From Bacillus shivajii (lineage in GTDB: Bacteria; Bacillota; Bacilli; Bacillales; Salisediminibacteriaceae): a stretch of 64,000 nt of DNA. Made by a program: the position numbers and the translations under genes. Numbering within the stretch: position 1 is the stretch's first letter; every line of letters starts with the position of its first letter. The stretch is from positions 2,542,001-2,606,000 of the forward strand of contig NZ_CP084703.1 of NCBI RefSeq assembly GCF_020519665.1. The letters run 5' to 3'. The notes under the pieces are model-generated. The model did not search any database and was not told the origin of the DNA. It saw only the letters and a list, made by a program, of their open reading frames with translations. Shown piece by piece: positions 9,017 to 18,570 of this stretch.

Positions 9017-9916
9017 CTAATTTCCTCCTTTTAGCACTTCCCATTGATCAAATAAAAGGGTTGATAATACATTAGCAATGATTTTCCCTGCCGTTTTCGG
9101 TGCAACGATTCCAGGCAAACCTGGAGCTAACAACGCTTTAATCCCACGCTTTTCTGCATATCTAAAATCCGTTCCTCCAGGCTTTGAAGCAAGATCTATG
9201 ACTAATGTATGAGGTGGCATTTTTGATAAAACTTCACCTGTGACTACTTTTGCAGGTATTGTATTTATGACAACATCAGTATCTATAACCTTTTTTTCTA
9301 ATTGCGAAAGGTCAAATGCTTTAAAACCCATTTCAAAAGCTCTAGCTCTTAAATCAGATTCATTAGCTGCAACTGATACTGAAGCACCTAGACTTTGAAA
9401 CGTACGTGCAACAGTCGTTCCAACTCGACCTAACCCTGTAACAAGTACTTTAGAATCATGAATGGTAATATCCGTATGCTGGATCACCATCATAACCGTC
9501 CCTTCAGCTGTTGGGATCGAGTTGTAAATTGCAACATCATCTCTGTCAAAAACTTCGATTAACGTTTTATTTGTTTGTTGTGTTAGCTTTTTTAAATACT
9601 GAGTTGAAATACCAGAATAAATGACTGTTTCATTCGGTGTTTCTTTTAGCCACTTTTCATCAATGGTTAATTTTTCTCCACTAAAGATGGACTCAACTTC
9701 ACCTTCTTGATTGGCTCCGCTTACTGGTAATATGACTGCATCTACTGTTTTCGGATCAATGGTTTGAAAAGTGTGTTTGTTTGCACCAGCAAATCCATCA
9801 TCTAATTGTTCAAAACCTATTAATGAAACCTTTGCATCTTGTTCTGATAATTTACGAATGACTTCTAGCTGTCTGGCATCCCCACCAATAATGACGACAT
9901 GCATCCCTGTCAACAA
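9017..9916 (-). CDS. spoVFA: Dipicolinate synthase subunit A
   Basis: A 299-residue NAD(P)-binding subunit (also DpaA) of the spore dipicolinate synthase. It has a short N-terminal Rossmann-like part (HVVIIGGDARQLEVIRKL) and a dehydrogenase-like nucleotide fold (VLVTGLGRVGTTVARTF). LAPGLPGIVAPKTAGKI is the C-terminal family signature. The start is taken as the TTG giving MLTGMHVV, because AAGGGGAG lies eight bases upstream and B. subtilis SpoVFA also begins MLTG. The upstream in-frame ATG has no ribosome site. A sigma-K-like promoter lies about 70 bases upstream. Confidence 0.93.
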   Translation of the reverse strand: MLTGMHVVIIGGDARQLEVIRKLSEQDAKVSLIGFEQLDDGFAGANKHTFQTIDPKTVDAVILPVSGANQEGEVESIFSGEKLTIDEKWLKETPNETVIYSGISTQYLKKLTQQTNKTLIEVFDRDDVAIYNSIPTAEGTVMMVIQHTDITIHDSKVLVTGLGRVGTTVARTFQSLGASVSVAANESDLRARAFEMGFKAFDLSQLEKKVIDTDVVINTIPAKVVTGEVLSKMPPHTLVIDLASKPGGTDFRYAEKRGIKALLAPGLPGIVAPKTAGKIIANVLSTLLFDQWEVLKGGN

Positions 9917-9985
9917 ATTACTTTCTCCCCTTTCTATACTCATTTTTTTACGAAGGGGAACTTGCTTACGATGACCAACTCACCA

Positions 9986-10014
9986 CATCTTATGTATTTG
10001 TCATGATACGTGTG
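9986..10014 (-). promoter_or_regulatory. Sigma-K-like promoter of spoVFA
   Basis: On the minus strand CACA (10011-10014) and CATAAGATG (9986-9994) are 16 bases apart. This fits the sigma-K pattern mACm-N16-CATAnnnTR. In B. subtilis spoVF is a late mother-cell gene under sigma-K, so sequence and expectation agree. The 308-base gap between spoVFA and ymxH holds only this promoter and the ymxH terminator. Confidence 0.65.
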
Positions 10015-10189
10015 AGAGGTGGACATGAGTTTAATTTGATTTTTTATAAAAATATTGTAATCGCTCGTTCACGAAGCTTAAATATTCCTTTTTAAAGCTT
10101 CATGGTAAATTTTTTTAAACTTTCATATATGAAGAACTTGTATTTAATAAACTGTTAGAGGAAAGCACAACAGAGTTTAACAAAATTAA

Positions 10190-10217
10190 AAGCACATGCC
10201 TTTTTAGACATGTGCTT
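10190..10217 (-). terminator. Terminator of ymxH
   Basis: AAGCACATG and CATGTGCTT form a perfect stem around a ten-base loop, followed on the minus strand by TTAATTTTG. Confidence 0.82.
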
Positions 10218-10224
10218 ACTAACT

Positions 10225-10455
10225 TTATACGTCGATAATGATCATATCGGTACCGATCTTTTTTATTTGTTTCCAATAAACAGTAACTTCTTTCTCACGT
10301 TTACCTAAACCGAACCACTTTAATGTTGGGATGACAAACGCTTCAATTTGCCCATTTTTTTCATCAATGAGTAAGTCTGTTTGACCGAGTACTCCTAGAC
10401 GTTCACCTTTAGAGTAATCAATAATTTCTTTATTTCCAATTTCACTTAGTCTCAT
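10225..10455 (-). CDS. ymxH: PRC-barrel protein YmxH (YlmC family)
   Basis: A 76-residue soluble protein made of one PRC-barrel domain (ERLGVLGQTDLLIDEKNG, then VTVYWKQIKKIGTDMIIID). Related small proteins occur near sporulation and cell-division genes; the molecular role is not established. AGGAGGG lies nine bases before the ATG. It follows mlpA after 76 bases and ends at a clear terminator. Confidence 0.82.
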   Translation of the reverse strand: MRLSEIGNKEIIDYSKGERLGVLGQTDLLIDEKNGQIEAFVIPTLKWFGLGKREKEVTVYWKQIKKIGTDMIIIDV

Positions 10456-10531
10456 TTTTGGTCCCTCCTCTAGTTGTTTATACCATCATATGTTTTAGGA
10501 CCTTAAACATGCTGTGAAAATTGAAGAGAAA

Positions 10532-11770
10532 TTAATGAACGTTTTTTGGTAACTCCCCATCCTTACTTATTAACGTCAACGCGTAACGATCAGAAAATAT
10601 TTTATTTGCTGTATCTTGAACTTGATTCATTGTCACTTTGTCAATTTTTTCTGTAATTTCATCTAAACCACGGTGACGCCCTAGCATTAACTCATTTTTA
10701 CCGTTTCGGCTCATACGACTATTTGTACTCTCTAATCCGAGCATAAGACTTCCTTTTAGCTGTTCTTTTCCATTTTTCAACTCTTTTTCCGTAATACCAT
10801 TGTCCTTTAAACCATCTACAGTATGCATCATAATATCGAATAAATCATTTACTTGTTCATGAGCTGCACCTGCATAAATTGTAAGCATCCCAGAGTCATG
10901 GAAAGAAGAGTGGTATGAGAATACAGAGTATGCTAATCCCCTTTTCTCACGGACCTCTTGGAATAAGCGACTGCTCATAGAACCTCCTAGAGCATTATTT
11001 AAAAGGATTAAACTATATATATTTTCATCTTCAATTGGAAGTCCCTCATAACCTAGACAGAAATGTGCTTGTTCTGTATCTTTCTTTCTTGTCAAATATT
11101 TTTGATTAAATTGAGGTTTTTGTAATTTCTTTTCTACTGATGAATACTTCATTGACGAAAAAACGTCTTGTACATATTCAACAAATGATTCATCAACGTT
11201 ACCGCATATTGAAATGACGACATTACCTGCATGATAAAATTGATTCATATAGTCTCTAAGTGAATCTGCAGAGAAATTTTGCAATGTATCCTCAGTTCCT
11301 AAGATTGGAAGGCCTAACGAATGGTCACCATAGCATGCTGTACTTAATAAGTCGTGGATAATATCATCTGGTGTGTCTTCACACATTTTGATTTCCTCTA
11401 AAACAACACCTTTTTCTTTAGATAGTTCTTTTGTTTCAAAAGTTGAATTAAAATACATATCTGACAACACATCAACAGCATGCTTGGCATGCTCATCTAA
11501 AACCTTTGCATAATAGCAAGTATACTCTTTTGATGTAAATGCATTAACATGTCCCCCAATTGAATCGAAAGACTCAGCAATTTCTTGAGCTGTTCTTGTT
11601 TTTGTTCCTTTAAAAAACATATGCTCTAAAAAGTGCGAAACACCATTTTCTTCTTTACTTTCAAACCTTGATCCTGTTCCTATCCAAATTCCTACTGATA
11701 CGGAACGAACGGTATGGTTTGGTTCAAAAACAATTCTTAAACCATTATCTCCTACGAAGCGCTTAATCAC
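10532..11770 (-). CDS. mlpA: M16-family zinc peptidase (MlpA/YmxG)
   Basis: A 412-residue cytoplasmic metallopeptidase of the mitochondrial-processing-peptidase family. The inverted zinc motif HFLEH is in NGVSHFLEHMFFKG, with the distal glutamate expected in the helix near EKGVVLEEIKMCED. A second, inactive M16 half carries the REKRGLAYSVFSYHS signature. No signal peptide. The start is GTG, with AGGAGG six bases upstream. In B. subtilis MlpA has been reported to affect extracellular protease production. It follows ylxY after 28 bases. Confidence 0.9.
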   Translation of the reverse strand: MIKRFVGDNGLRIVFEPNHTVRSVSVGIWIGTGSRFESKEENGVSHFLEHMFFKGTKTRTAQEIAESFDSIGGHVNAFTSKEYTCYYAKVLDEHAKHAVDVLSDMYFNSTFETKELSKEKGVVLEEIKMCEDTPDDIIHDLLSTACYGDHSLGLPILGTEDTLQNFSADSLRDYMNQFYHAGNVVISICGNVDESFVEYVQDVFSSMKYSSVEKKLQKPQFNQKYLTRKKDTEQAHFCLGYEGLPIEDENIYSLILLNNALGGSMSSRLFQEVREKRGLAYSVFSYHSSFHDSGMLTIYAGAAHEQVNDLFDIMMHTVDGLKDNGITEKELKNGKEQLKGSLMLGLESTNSRMSRNGKNELMLGRHRGLDEITEKIDKVTMNQVQDTANKIFSDRYALTLISKDGELPKNVH

Positions 11771-11798
11771 GATGTACCTCCTATAACTTTACTTCCAG

Positions 11799-12770
11799 TT
11801 AATGACTGTTTATATGATTTCTTTTCTCACTTAATGTTTCTCCTACTGTACCTAAGGTTAACCCTTTTTTCTCAATTCCATCAATCATCATTTGTAACCC
11901 TTTAACTGTTGACGATGTCGGGTGCATTAAAATTAATGAACCTGCTTCTGTTTTTCTTATCACACGGTTAGCCATCTCTGTATGGTTAGGCTTTTTCCAA
12001 TCTACCGTGTCTACAGTCCATAATATCGTGTATAACCCATGTTCTCTTGCCACGTCAACTACGTCTTGTCTATAGCTTCCACTAGGCGGCGCAAACCATT
12101 CAGGCTTTTCATTTAAAGTTGCTTTTATGATTTCATTTGTCTTTACAATTTCTTCTTCAATTCTAGACTTAGACAAATTTTTCATATTTGGGTGTGAATA
12201 GGCATGGTTTCCAATTTCATGACCTTCCTCTTCAATCATCTTAGCAAGTTTCGGATTATTTTTCACCCAGGAACCATCTAAATAAAAAGTACTTTTTATA
12301 TTATTATCATTTAAGGTCTTTAAAATTTCTGGGATATATTCATTGCCCCAAGCAACATTTATCATAAATGAAGCCATTTTTTTCTCACTATTGCCTCGAT
12401 ATATTGGAGCAGGCGGTAGATCTTTTAATGTAACCTTAGGGGAAACTTCGTCAAAAACGATCTCTCTTTCATTGAAAGTTCCAGTTTGTTTCATCTTTTC
12501 ATATGTCTTTGCTACATTTATTTTCATTCCATTAAGGCCAGGTATCGCTTTCCAAACTTTATCGATGACAGCATCTTGAGGAGCGATTGAATAACTTTCC
12601 TTCTTACTTAATATTTCCAAATATAATGGATCTTCATTCTTCATAACCACTTCCGCTCGGTCATGTAATTCCATAATGTAACCTTTAGTTATTGGGTGTT
12701 GTGTACTAGAAAATGTAATAATAAATATGATAACAAATGTACAAAATTGTATAACTGCTTTTTTAAACAT
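11799..12770 (-). CDS. ylxY: YlxY-family polysaccharide-deacetylase-like sporulation protein
   Basis: A 323-residue exported protein. An N-terminal hydrophobic segment (VIQFCTFVIIFIITF) is a signal peptide or anchor. The C-terminal NodB-like domain keeps the zinc motif region NHAYSHPNM, and TVDTVDW and LILMHPT near the end. The usual first motif TFDDG reads INVAWGNEY and the arginine motif reads APPSGSYR, so the canonical catalytic aspartate and arginine positions are altered. The family is associated with sporulation; a substrate is not known. It heads the ylxY-mlpA-ymxH group. The 232-base gap before it holds the pnp terminator and no clear promoter. Confidence 0.85.
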   Translation of the reverse strand: MFKKAVIQFCTFVIIFIITFSSTQHPITKGYIMELHDRAEVVMKNEDPLYLEILSKKESYSIAPQDAVIDKVWKAIPGLNGMKINVAKTYEKMKQTGTFNEREIVFDEVSPKVTLKDLPPAPIYRGNSEKKMASFMINVAWGNEYIPEILKTLNDNNIKSTFYLDGSWVKNNPKLAKMIEEEGHEIGNHAYSHPNMKNLSKSRIEEEIVKTNEIIKATLNEKPEWFAPPSGSYRQDVVDVAREHGLYTILWTVDTVDWKKPNHTEMANRVIRKTEAGSLILMHPTSSTVKGLQMMIDGIEKKGLTLGTVGETLSEKRNHINSH

Positions 12771-12976
12771 ACTTGTCCCTCCCCCTCATTAAAAGTTATG
12801 CATAAATGAGTGAGGATAGAACGATTGATCATTATGTATGTAAAAGTGCCAAATGTATAAAGGATACTCGTCGAATGTAAGCCTGTATGGCAATAACAGA
12901 GTCGCACTTTTAAATTTTGCTACGACAATTAAAGAACTATGCAAATAATTTATACATTATTAAATTGTAAAGAAAA

Positions 12977-12998
12977 AGACTGGGTATTCCCCCAGTCT
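12977..12998 (-). terminator. Terminator of pnp
   Basis: AGACTGGG and CCCAGTCT form an 8-bp stem with a six-base loop, followed by TTTTCTTT on the minus strand. Confidence 0.88.
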
Positions 12999-13002
12999 AT
13001 TA

Positions 13003-15099
13003 TTATTCTTTTGTCTCTTCTGGTAGGAGAGCTTTTCGTGATAAATTCACACGTCCTTGATTGTCGATTTCAGTTACTTTAACTAAAACTTCATCTCCAA
13101 TTGAAACAACATCTTCGACTTTATTCACACGCTCTTTTGCTAATTGAGAGATGTGAACAAGACCGTCTTTTCCTTTGAACAATTCAACGAATGCACCAAA
13201 CTTCTCAATCCGCTTAACTTTTCCTAAATATGTTTGACCGACTTCAACTTCTCTAATAATATCTTCGATCGTTTGCTTCGCCTTTAAGTTCATTTCTTGC
13301 TCAGTAGATGAAATGTATACTGTTCCATCTTGCTCAATATCAATCTTAACGCCTGTATCTTCAATAATTTGATTGATCATTTTTCCACTTGGTCCAATGA
13401 CATCACGGATTTTATCAGGATTAATCTTCATTGTTAAAATCTTTGGCGCATAGTCGCTTAGTTCTTTTCTTGATTCTGGAATCGCAGATAACATGTTTTC
13501 GAGAATCTTCATACGACCATCTTTCGCTTGAGCAAGTGCTTCTTCTAAGACTTCGCGGTCGATTCCCTCAATTTTAATATCCATTTGTAATGCGGTAACA
13601 CCATTTGATGTACCTGCAACTTTAAAGTCCATATCACCAAGAGCATCTTCCATTCCTTGGATGTCTGTAAGAACTGATACGTCATCTCCGTCTTTTACAA
13701 GACCCATGGCAATTCCAGCAACTGGCGCTTTAATTGGAACACCTGCAGCCATCATTGCTAAAGTACTTGCACAAATACTAGCTTGTGACGTTGAACCGTT
13801 TGATTCAAGAACTTCAGAAACGAGTCGAATTGTATATGGGAATTCCTCTTCAGAAGGGACGACTTGTTCAAGTGCTCGTTCACCTAAAGCACCGTGACCA
13901 ATTTCGCGACGCCCTGGTCCGCGAATTGGGCCTGTTTCTCCTACACTAAATTGTGGGAAGTTATAATGGTGCATAAAACGTTTTGACTCTTCAATTCCAA
14001 GTCCATCTAATACTTGAACATCACCAAGTGCCCCAAGTGTACATACACTTAATGCTTGAGTTTGTCCACGCGTAAATAACCCTGAACCGTGAGTTCTTGC
14101 TAGAATGTCTACTTCAGAAGTTAATTTACGAATTTCATCAATTTTTCTTCCGTCAGGTCTGATTTTATCTTTTGTGATTAACTTACGTACAACATCTTTG
14201 AAGATTTTATTTAAAATCTCTTTTGCTTCACCTGAGCGATCGTCTTCTTCATCTGTATATTCTTCAGTAATGCGATCCATCACTTCTTTAATCGCCGCTT
14301 CTCTTGCATGTTTTTCAACTACTAATGCAGCTTCTCTCAAGTCAGCTTCTGCTTTTTCACGAATTTCTTTTTCTAAGTCTTGATCAGATGTTAGTAACTG
14401 AACTTCAAATTTCTCTTTTCCTACTTTTTCAATAATCTCTTCTTGGAAGGAAATTAAACGTTTAATTTCTTCATGCCCGAACATAATTGCTTCTAACATT
14501 GTTTCTTCCGGAACTTCTTTCGCTCCAGCTTCTACCATGTTAATTGCATCTTTTGTACCTGCTACAACTAAATCAATATCACTTTCTTCTAGTTGAGCTG
14601 GTGTTGGGTTTACGATAAATTCATTATCGATTCTACCTATTGTGACTCCAGCAATCGGACCTGCAAAAGGAATATCAGAAACTGAAAGTGCTAACGACGA
14701 CCCTACCATTGCTGCCATCTCTGATGAACATTCTTGGTCATTACTCATGACGATACTAATAACTTGTACATCATTTCTAAATCCATCCGGGAATAACGGT
14801 CTTATAGGTCTATCAATTAAGCGACTAGTTAATACAGCATGATCACTAGGTCGACCTTCACGTTTAATGAATCCACCTGGAATTTTACCCGCTGCATATA
14901 AACGCTCTTCATAGTTAACTGTTAGTGGGAAGAATGGTAAATCCTTTGGTTCTTTCGATGCTGTTGCTGTTGATAATACAGTAGTATCACCATAGCGCAC
15001 CATAACCGCACCATTTGCTTGCTTTGCATATTTGCCGACTTCAATTGTTAATGTTCGACCGGCCCATTCCATTGAAAAAATTTGTTTTTCTTGTTCCAT
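13003..15099 (-). CDS. pnp: Polyribonucleotide nucleotidyltransferase (PNPase)
   Basis: A 698-residue 3'-5' phosphorolytic exoribonuclease of the RNA degradation machinery. Two RNase PH-like halves are joined by a helical domain. [17 protein letters not shown] lies in the second, catalytic half. A KH domain ([19 protein letters not shown]) and an S1 domain ([18 protein letters not shown]) end the protein. Length is normal for Bacillus (about 705). It lies downstream of rpsO, beyond the rpsO terminator, with about 265 bases of spacer. Confidence 0.97.
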   Translation of the reverse strand: MEQEKQIFSMEWAGRTLTIEVGKYAKQANGAVMVRYGDTTVLSTATASKEPKDLPFFPLTVNYEERLYAAGKIPGGFIKREGRPSDHAVLTSRLIDRPIRPLFPDGFRNDVQVISIVMSNDQECSSEMAAMVGSSLALSVSDIPFAGPIAGVTIGRIDNEFIVNPTPAQLEESDIDLVVAGTKDAINMVEAGAKEVPEETMLEAIMFGHEEIKRLISFQEEIIEKVGKEKFEVQLLTSDQDLEKEIREKAEADLREAALVVEKHAREAAIKEVMDRITEEYTDEEDDRSGEAKEILNKIFKDVVRKLITKDKIRPDGRKIDEIRKLTSEVDILARTHGSGLFTRGQTQALSVCTLGALGDVQVLDGLGIEESKRFMHHYNFPQFSVGETGPIRGPGRREIGHGALGERALEQVVPSEEEFPYTIRLVSEVLESNGSTSQASICASTLAMMAAGVPIKAPVAGIAMGLVKDGDDVSVLTDIQGMEDALGDMDFKVAGTSNGVTALQMDIKIEGIDREVLEEALAQAKDGRMKILENMLSAIPESRKELSDYAPKILTMKINPDKIRDVIGPSGKMINQIIEDTGVKIDIEQDGTVYISSTEQEMNLKAKQTIEDIIREVEVGQTYLGKVKRIEKFGAFVELFKGKDGLVHISQLAKERVNKVEDVVSIGDEVLVKVTEIDNQGRVNLSRKALLPEETKE

Positions 15100-15363
15100 C
15101 TTACGAGTAACCCCTCTCGTCCTTTAAATTCGCCTACTATTTTATTGTTGGCTATTTTTTATGTACTAAACATGTTGAACTAAAAATTGTTTTATAAGGT
15201 GAAATTGGAAACAATCACCTGTTGCATTTTCTCTAAAACTTATCATATCAAAAATTATTAAAAGAGGAAATAGTTTGTCGATATGAAGAATGAGGAACTT
15301 AAGCTCGATATTGTCATTGAAGAGAATGTGTTGGTTCATGAAAAGTATGTTCATACACGAAAA
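15100..15363 (-). other. pnp leader spacer
   Basis: About 260 AT-rich bases between the rpsO terminator and pnp with no supported gene. A weak candidate promoter on the minus strand is TCGACA followed after 16 bases by AATAAT, at about 15255-15282. The small open frame inside (15166-15375) is antisense to nothing, lacks a ribosome site and runs through the terminator, so I leave it out. Confidence 0.3.
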
Positions 15364-15385
15364 AAAGCGGGGCAATGCCCGCTTT
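15364..15385 (-). terminator. Terminator of rpsO
   Basis: AAGCGGG pairs with CCCGCTT, followed by TTTTT on the minus strand, directly after the rpsO stop codon. Confidence 0.85.
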
Positions 15386-15393
15386 CTTAATAA

Positions 15394-15663
15394 TTATCGA
15401 CGTAAACCAAGTTTGTCAACAAGCTGACGGTAACGAGTAACATCTTTATTACGTAAGTACGTAAGTAAGTTACGACGCTGACCAACCATTTTTAGAAGAC
15501 CACGACGTGAATGGTGATCTTGCTTATGAGTACGTAAATGTTCGTTAAGCGTGTTGATTTGCTCAGTTAGGATAGCTACTTGAACCTCTGGAGATCCAGT
15601 ATCATTCTCGTGAGTTTTGAAATCTTGAATGATTTCATTTTTACGTTCTTGAGTTAATGCCAT
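15394..15663 (-). CDS. rpsO: 30S ribosomal protein S15
   Basis: An 89-residue primary 16S rRNA-binding protein of the small subunit. The frame opens [20 protein letters not shown] and contains [19 protein letters not shown], the classical S15 signature. The start has AAGGAGGTG just upstream; the longer open frame (27 more residues) is not ribosomal sequence. It is its own transcription unit with a promoter at 15750-15778. Confidence 0.97.
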   Translation of the reverse strand: MALTQERKNEIIQDFKTHENDTGSPEVQVAILTEQINTLNEHLRTHKQDHHSRRGLLKMVGQRRNLLTYLRNKDVTRYRQLVDKLGLRR

Positions 15664-15749
15664 CCTGTCCACCTCCTTTGTAATAATCCCCATCTGCCTA
15701 GCTAACGTTGGTGAATCGTGTCGCCAAGCAATGGTTATGAACATATTAT

Positions 15750-15778
15750 ATCATACTAGTTATTAAATAACATTGCAA
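15750..15778 (-). promoter_or_regulatory. Probable sigma-A promoter of rpsO
   Basis: On the minus strand TTGCAA (15773-15778) and TATGAT (15750-15755) are 17 bases apart, with TATAAT overlapping just downstream. The resulting leader of about 80 bases could be the S15 autoregulatory region, but I could not confirm its fold. Confidence 0.6.
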
Positions 15779-15810
15779 GTAAAAATCACAATCGTGTTTT
15801 CATCGTTTTC

Positions 15811-16752
15811 TTAAGAATGGACGTTTTTGAAAAACTCTCGGGCATGAGAGACATCTAGTTTAATTTGTTTAATTAAATCATCGACTGATTGAAACTTTTT
15901 TTCCCCTCTTAAGTGTGAGAACCAACAGATCGTTACTTCTTCCCCATAAACATTCTTATCAAAATTAAAAATGTGTACTTCAATCGTCGGTTCATTTGGC
16001 TTATCATTATGAAACGTCGGTTTAAAGCCGATATTACAAACGCCTTGGAACCTCTCTCCATTCATTTCTCCTTCGACTGCATAGACACCGACAGCTGGAA
16101 GATGTGTTTGTTCTTCAGGCTGTACGTTTGCAGTTGGGAACCCTATTGTTCTTCCTCTTTGTTCACCTTTAACAACTACACCATGAGTTTCGTATCGTCT
16201 ACCTAATAAATGGTTAACTTCATCCATCTTCCCATCTCTTAGTGCTTGACGTATTCTAGTTGAGCTTATTTTTTCCCCATCATCTTCAACTGGTGCGATC
16301 GTCGTTGATGTGATTTTATTTCTTGAATGGAATGGGAGCGTTTCCATTGTTCCTTTCCCTAACCTTCCATAAGTATAATCAAATCCAGCCACAACATGTT
16401 GGACATTCAAATCGATGAGATATTGATCAACAAACTGTTGTGGGTTCAGTTCAGAAAATGGGTGATCGAATGTAATAATAATTAAATAATCAACCCCCAA
16501 GGAGTCAATAAGCTCTGCCTTCTTTTTTAATGAAGTTAAATATTTAATTCCGTCACCTTTTCGCAATACTTCTTTAGGGTGCGGGAAAAAAGTCATAACC
16601 CCAGATTTACAATTTCGTTTCTCTGCTTCTTCTTTAGCCGTTAAAATCACCTTTTGATGTCCTTTATGTACACCATCAAAAAAGCCAAGAGCAAGAACAG
16701 AAGAAGGCATCTCTGTTACTTCGTGCGGGTGATTAATATAGATTGTTTCCAT
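15811..16752 (-). CDS. ribF: Bifunctional riboflavin kinase / FAD synthetase
   Basis: A 313-residue enzyme (ribC in B. subtilis) that phosphorylates riboflavin to FMN and adenylates FMN to FAD. The N-terminal nucleotidyltransferase has LGFFDGVHKGHQKVI and SSTRIRQALRDG; the C-terminal kinase has the GRTIGFPTANV motif. GAGGTGG lies seven bases upstream of the ATG. It follows truB after 42 bases and is probably co-transcribed with it. Confidence 0.95.
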   Translation of the reverse strand: METIYINHPHEVTEMPSSVLALGFFDGVHKGHQKVILTAKEEAEKRNCKSGVMTFFPHPKEVLRKGDGIKYLTSLKKKAELIDSLGVDYLIIITFDHPFSELNPQQFVDQYLIDLNVQHVVAGFDYTYGRLGKGTMETLPFHSRNKITSTTIAPVEDDGEKISSTRIRQALRDGKMDEVNHLLGRRYETHGVVVKGEQRGRTIGFPTANVQPEEQTHLPAVGVYAVEGEMNGERFQGVCNIGFKPTFHNDKPNEPTIEVHIFNFDKNVYGEEVTICWFSHLRGEKKFQSVDDLIKQIKLDVSHAREFFKNVHS

Positions 16753-16794
16753 GCTGGTGCCACCTCTATTTTAGCTCATGTAATATGCGCTATA

Positions 16795-17721
16795 TTAGTC
16801 ATTAGTAATAAGCATTTTTGCAGGCTTCATCATACCATGACGTTTGGAGTGCTTTTCATACAAAGCTAAACATTCTCCATGTCGATTATACAGAGCTAAT
16901 AACGGTTCGTCCATGATCTTTTTTGTTTGAGGTAATATCGCGCCATTTCTTACTTTCTTTTCTGTCTCGTCATCAATAATTTCAGTTGGATACTCTTTTA
17001 AGGCATATTCTAGAGAAAGCAATGATTCGTGAAGCTTCCCTTGGTCTTGTAATTCATTTAGCTCATCAAATGTAAAGCAATCGCCTTCATGAAAAGAACC
17101 AGATTGTGTTCTTGTAAGCTTTGACATGTGAGCAGGATAGCCTAACATTTCACCAATCATCACAGATAACGTACGAATGTATGTCCCTTTACTGCATGTT
17201 ACTTCGAACTGAAAGCGGACAAGATTATCTTCTGTCGTTTCAATATTGGACGTTAAATTGATCGAATAGATCGTTACCGTTCGTTCAGGACGATCAATCG
17301 TTTTCCCTTCACGAGCATATTCATATAATTTCTTCCCATTCACCTTCACTGCCGAGTACATTGGTGGCGTTTGTTTTATGTCTCCTTTTAGTGAATGGAG
17401 AAGGTTTTCTACTTCTTCAGTAGTGATCGGTCGGTCCACTTCTTTCTGTTCAACTGTTTCACCTGATGCATCTTCTGTCGTAGTAGAATACCCTAAAGTG
17501 ACTTCACCTGCGTACGTTTTCCTTTGCGCAGTTAAGTACTCAACGATTTTTGTCCCTCTTCCTAAACAAACTGGCAATACACCATCTACATCTGGATCTA
17601 ATGTTCCTGTATGCCCTGCTTTTTTCGTAGCAAAAAGTTTCTTTACTTCTAACACCGCTTTAAATGATGTCATCCCTGCAGGTTTCCATAATGGTAATAC
17701 ACCATCTGTATGATTATTCAC
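16795..17721 (-). CDS. truB: tRNA pseudouridine(55) synthase
   Basis: A 308-residue enzyme that makes pseudouridine 55 in the T-loop of tRNAs. The catalytic aspartate is in GHTGTLDPDVDGVLPVCLG; QTPPMYSAVKVNGKKLYEYAR and CSKGTYIRTL are conserved. The GTG start giving MNNHTDGVLPL is preferred, with AGAAGGTG six bases upstream; an in-frame GTG three codons earlier overlaps that site. The C-terminal PUA-like tail is present. A terminator separates it from rbfA. Confidence 0.93.
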   Translation of the reverse strand: MNNHTDGVLPLWKPAGMTSFKAVLEVKKLFATKKAGHTGTLDPDVDGVLPVCLGRGTKIVEYLTAQRKTYAGEVTLGYSTTTEDASGETVEQKEVDRPITTEEVENLLHSLKGDIKQTPPMYSAVKVNGKKLYEYAREGKTIDRPERTVTIYSINLTSNIETTEDNLVRFQFEVTCSKGTYIRTLSVMIGEMLGYPAHMSKLTRTQSGSFHEGDCFTFDELNELQDQGKLHESLLSLEYALKEYPTEIIDDETEKKVRNGAILPQTKKIMDEPLLALYNRHGECLALYEKHSKRHGMMKPAKMLITND

Positions 17722-17822
17722 AACCTTCACCTTCTTAGAACGTTAATTATGTAAGAGTTTACGAAAACAGTATTATCTTGAGATTATGTTTTAGCGTACA
17801 TAAAAAAATAATAAAGGGAAAA

Positions 17823-17847
17823 GAGGATAGATCATTTGTCTATCCTC
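17823..17847 (-). terminator. Terminator between rbfA and truB
   Basis: GAGGATAGA and TCTATCCTC form a 9-bp stem with a seven-base loop, followed by TTTTCCCTTTATTATTTTTTT on the minus strand. It ends the rimP-to-rbfA transcription unit. Confidence 0.82.
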
Positions 17848-17854
17848 CTTCTAC

Positions 17855-18205
17855 TTATTTATCATCTTCATTCAATTTACGTATGAGTTCCTCAATACGA
17901 TTTCCACGCTCAATACTTTCATCAAACTTAAACGAGAGTTCGGGTGTTTTTCTCAGCTTTACACGCTGTCCAAGTTCAGAGCGAATGAATCCCTTGGCTT
18001 TTGATAATCCTTCTAGAGTTTTCGCACGTTGCTCATCTTCACCATATACTGTTAAATATGCTGTCGCTTGCTGTAGGTCTCCTGTAACCTCAACAGCTGT
18101 GATTGTTACAAAACCGATACGCGGATCTTTCATCTCACGCTGGATAATATCCGTTAATTCTTTCTTTATTTGTTCTCCTACTCGGTTAGCACGAACATTA
18201 CTCAT
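17855..18205 (-). CDS. rbfA: Ribosome-binding factor A
   Basis: A 116-residue KH-like factor for late 30S maturation. It contains [24 protein letters not shown] and [24 protein letters not shown], both typical. The start [10 protein letters not shown] is supported by AGGGGTG eight bases upstream; thirteen extra residues in the longer frame are not conserved. It closes the nusA-infB cluster. Confidence 0.95.
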   Translation of the reverse strand: MSNVRANRVGEQIKKELTDIIQREMKDPRIGFVTITAVEVTGDLQQATAYLTVYGEDEQRAKTLEGLSKAKGFIRSELGQRVKLRKTPELSFKFDESIERGNRIEELIRKLNEDDK

Positions 18206-18288
18206 TAAATAAACACCCCTGTTCATAAGGATATGCGAATACACTTATTGTCTGCTCTTGGTAGACAATATATTATGTGAGATAACTT

Positions 18289-18570
18289 TTAATGCCACTC
18301 CCACATTATTTGACTAACTTCAACACTTTCATGTTCATCAATGATTGATAAAGACTTTTGCAGTTCTTTTTCTGCTTGAACTTTATCTGTACTCACCGCT
18401 ACAATTGTCCACTCAGTTCTTTGCCATACATTTTGATGGTTACTCTCAACTACGGAAACGTTGTAACGTTGACGAATGCGTGTTGTAATACTCTTTAAGA
18501 TTGACCTCTTCTCCTTGAGTGATTGTGGGTCATACAATAAAGCTTCAACGATTAACGTACCGATGATCAA
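18289..18570 (-). CDS. ylxP: DUF503 protein YlxP
   Basis: A 93-residue ferredoxin-like small protein ([23 protein letters not shown]). It sits between infB and rbfA, as in B. subtilis, where it has been discussed as a ribosome-associated factor; the function is not settled. Its ATG overlaps the infB stop by four bases, so it is probably translated by coupling. Confidence 0.88.
   Translation of the reverse strand: MIIGTLIVEALLYDPQSLKEKRSILKSITTRIRQRYNVSVVESNHQNVWQRTEWTIVAVSTDKVQAEKELQKSLSIIDEHESVEVSQIMWEWH

Noticed and set aside
12689-12907. 72-residue frame upstream of ylxY
   Set aside because: Overlaps the ylxY signal-peptide coding region in another frame and has no ribosome site.
15166-15375. 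69-residue minus-strand frame upstream of pnp
   Set aside because: No ribosome site; it begins inside the rpsO terminator region and is unlike known proteins.
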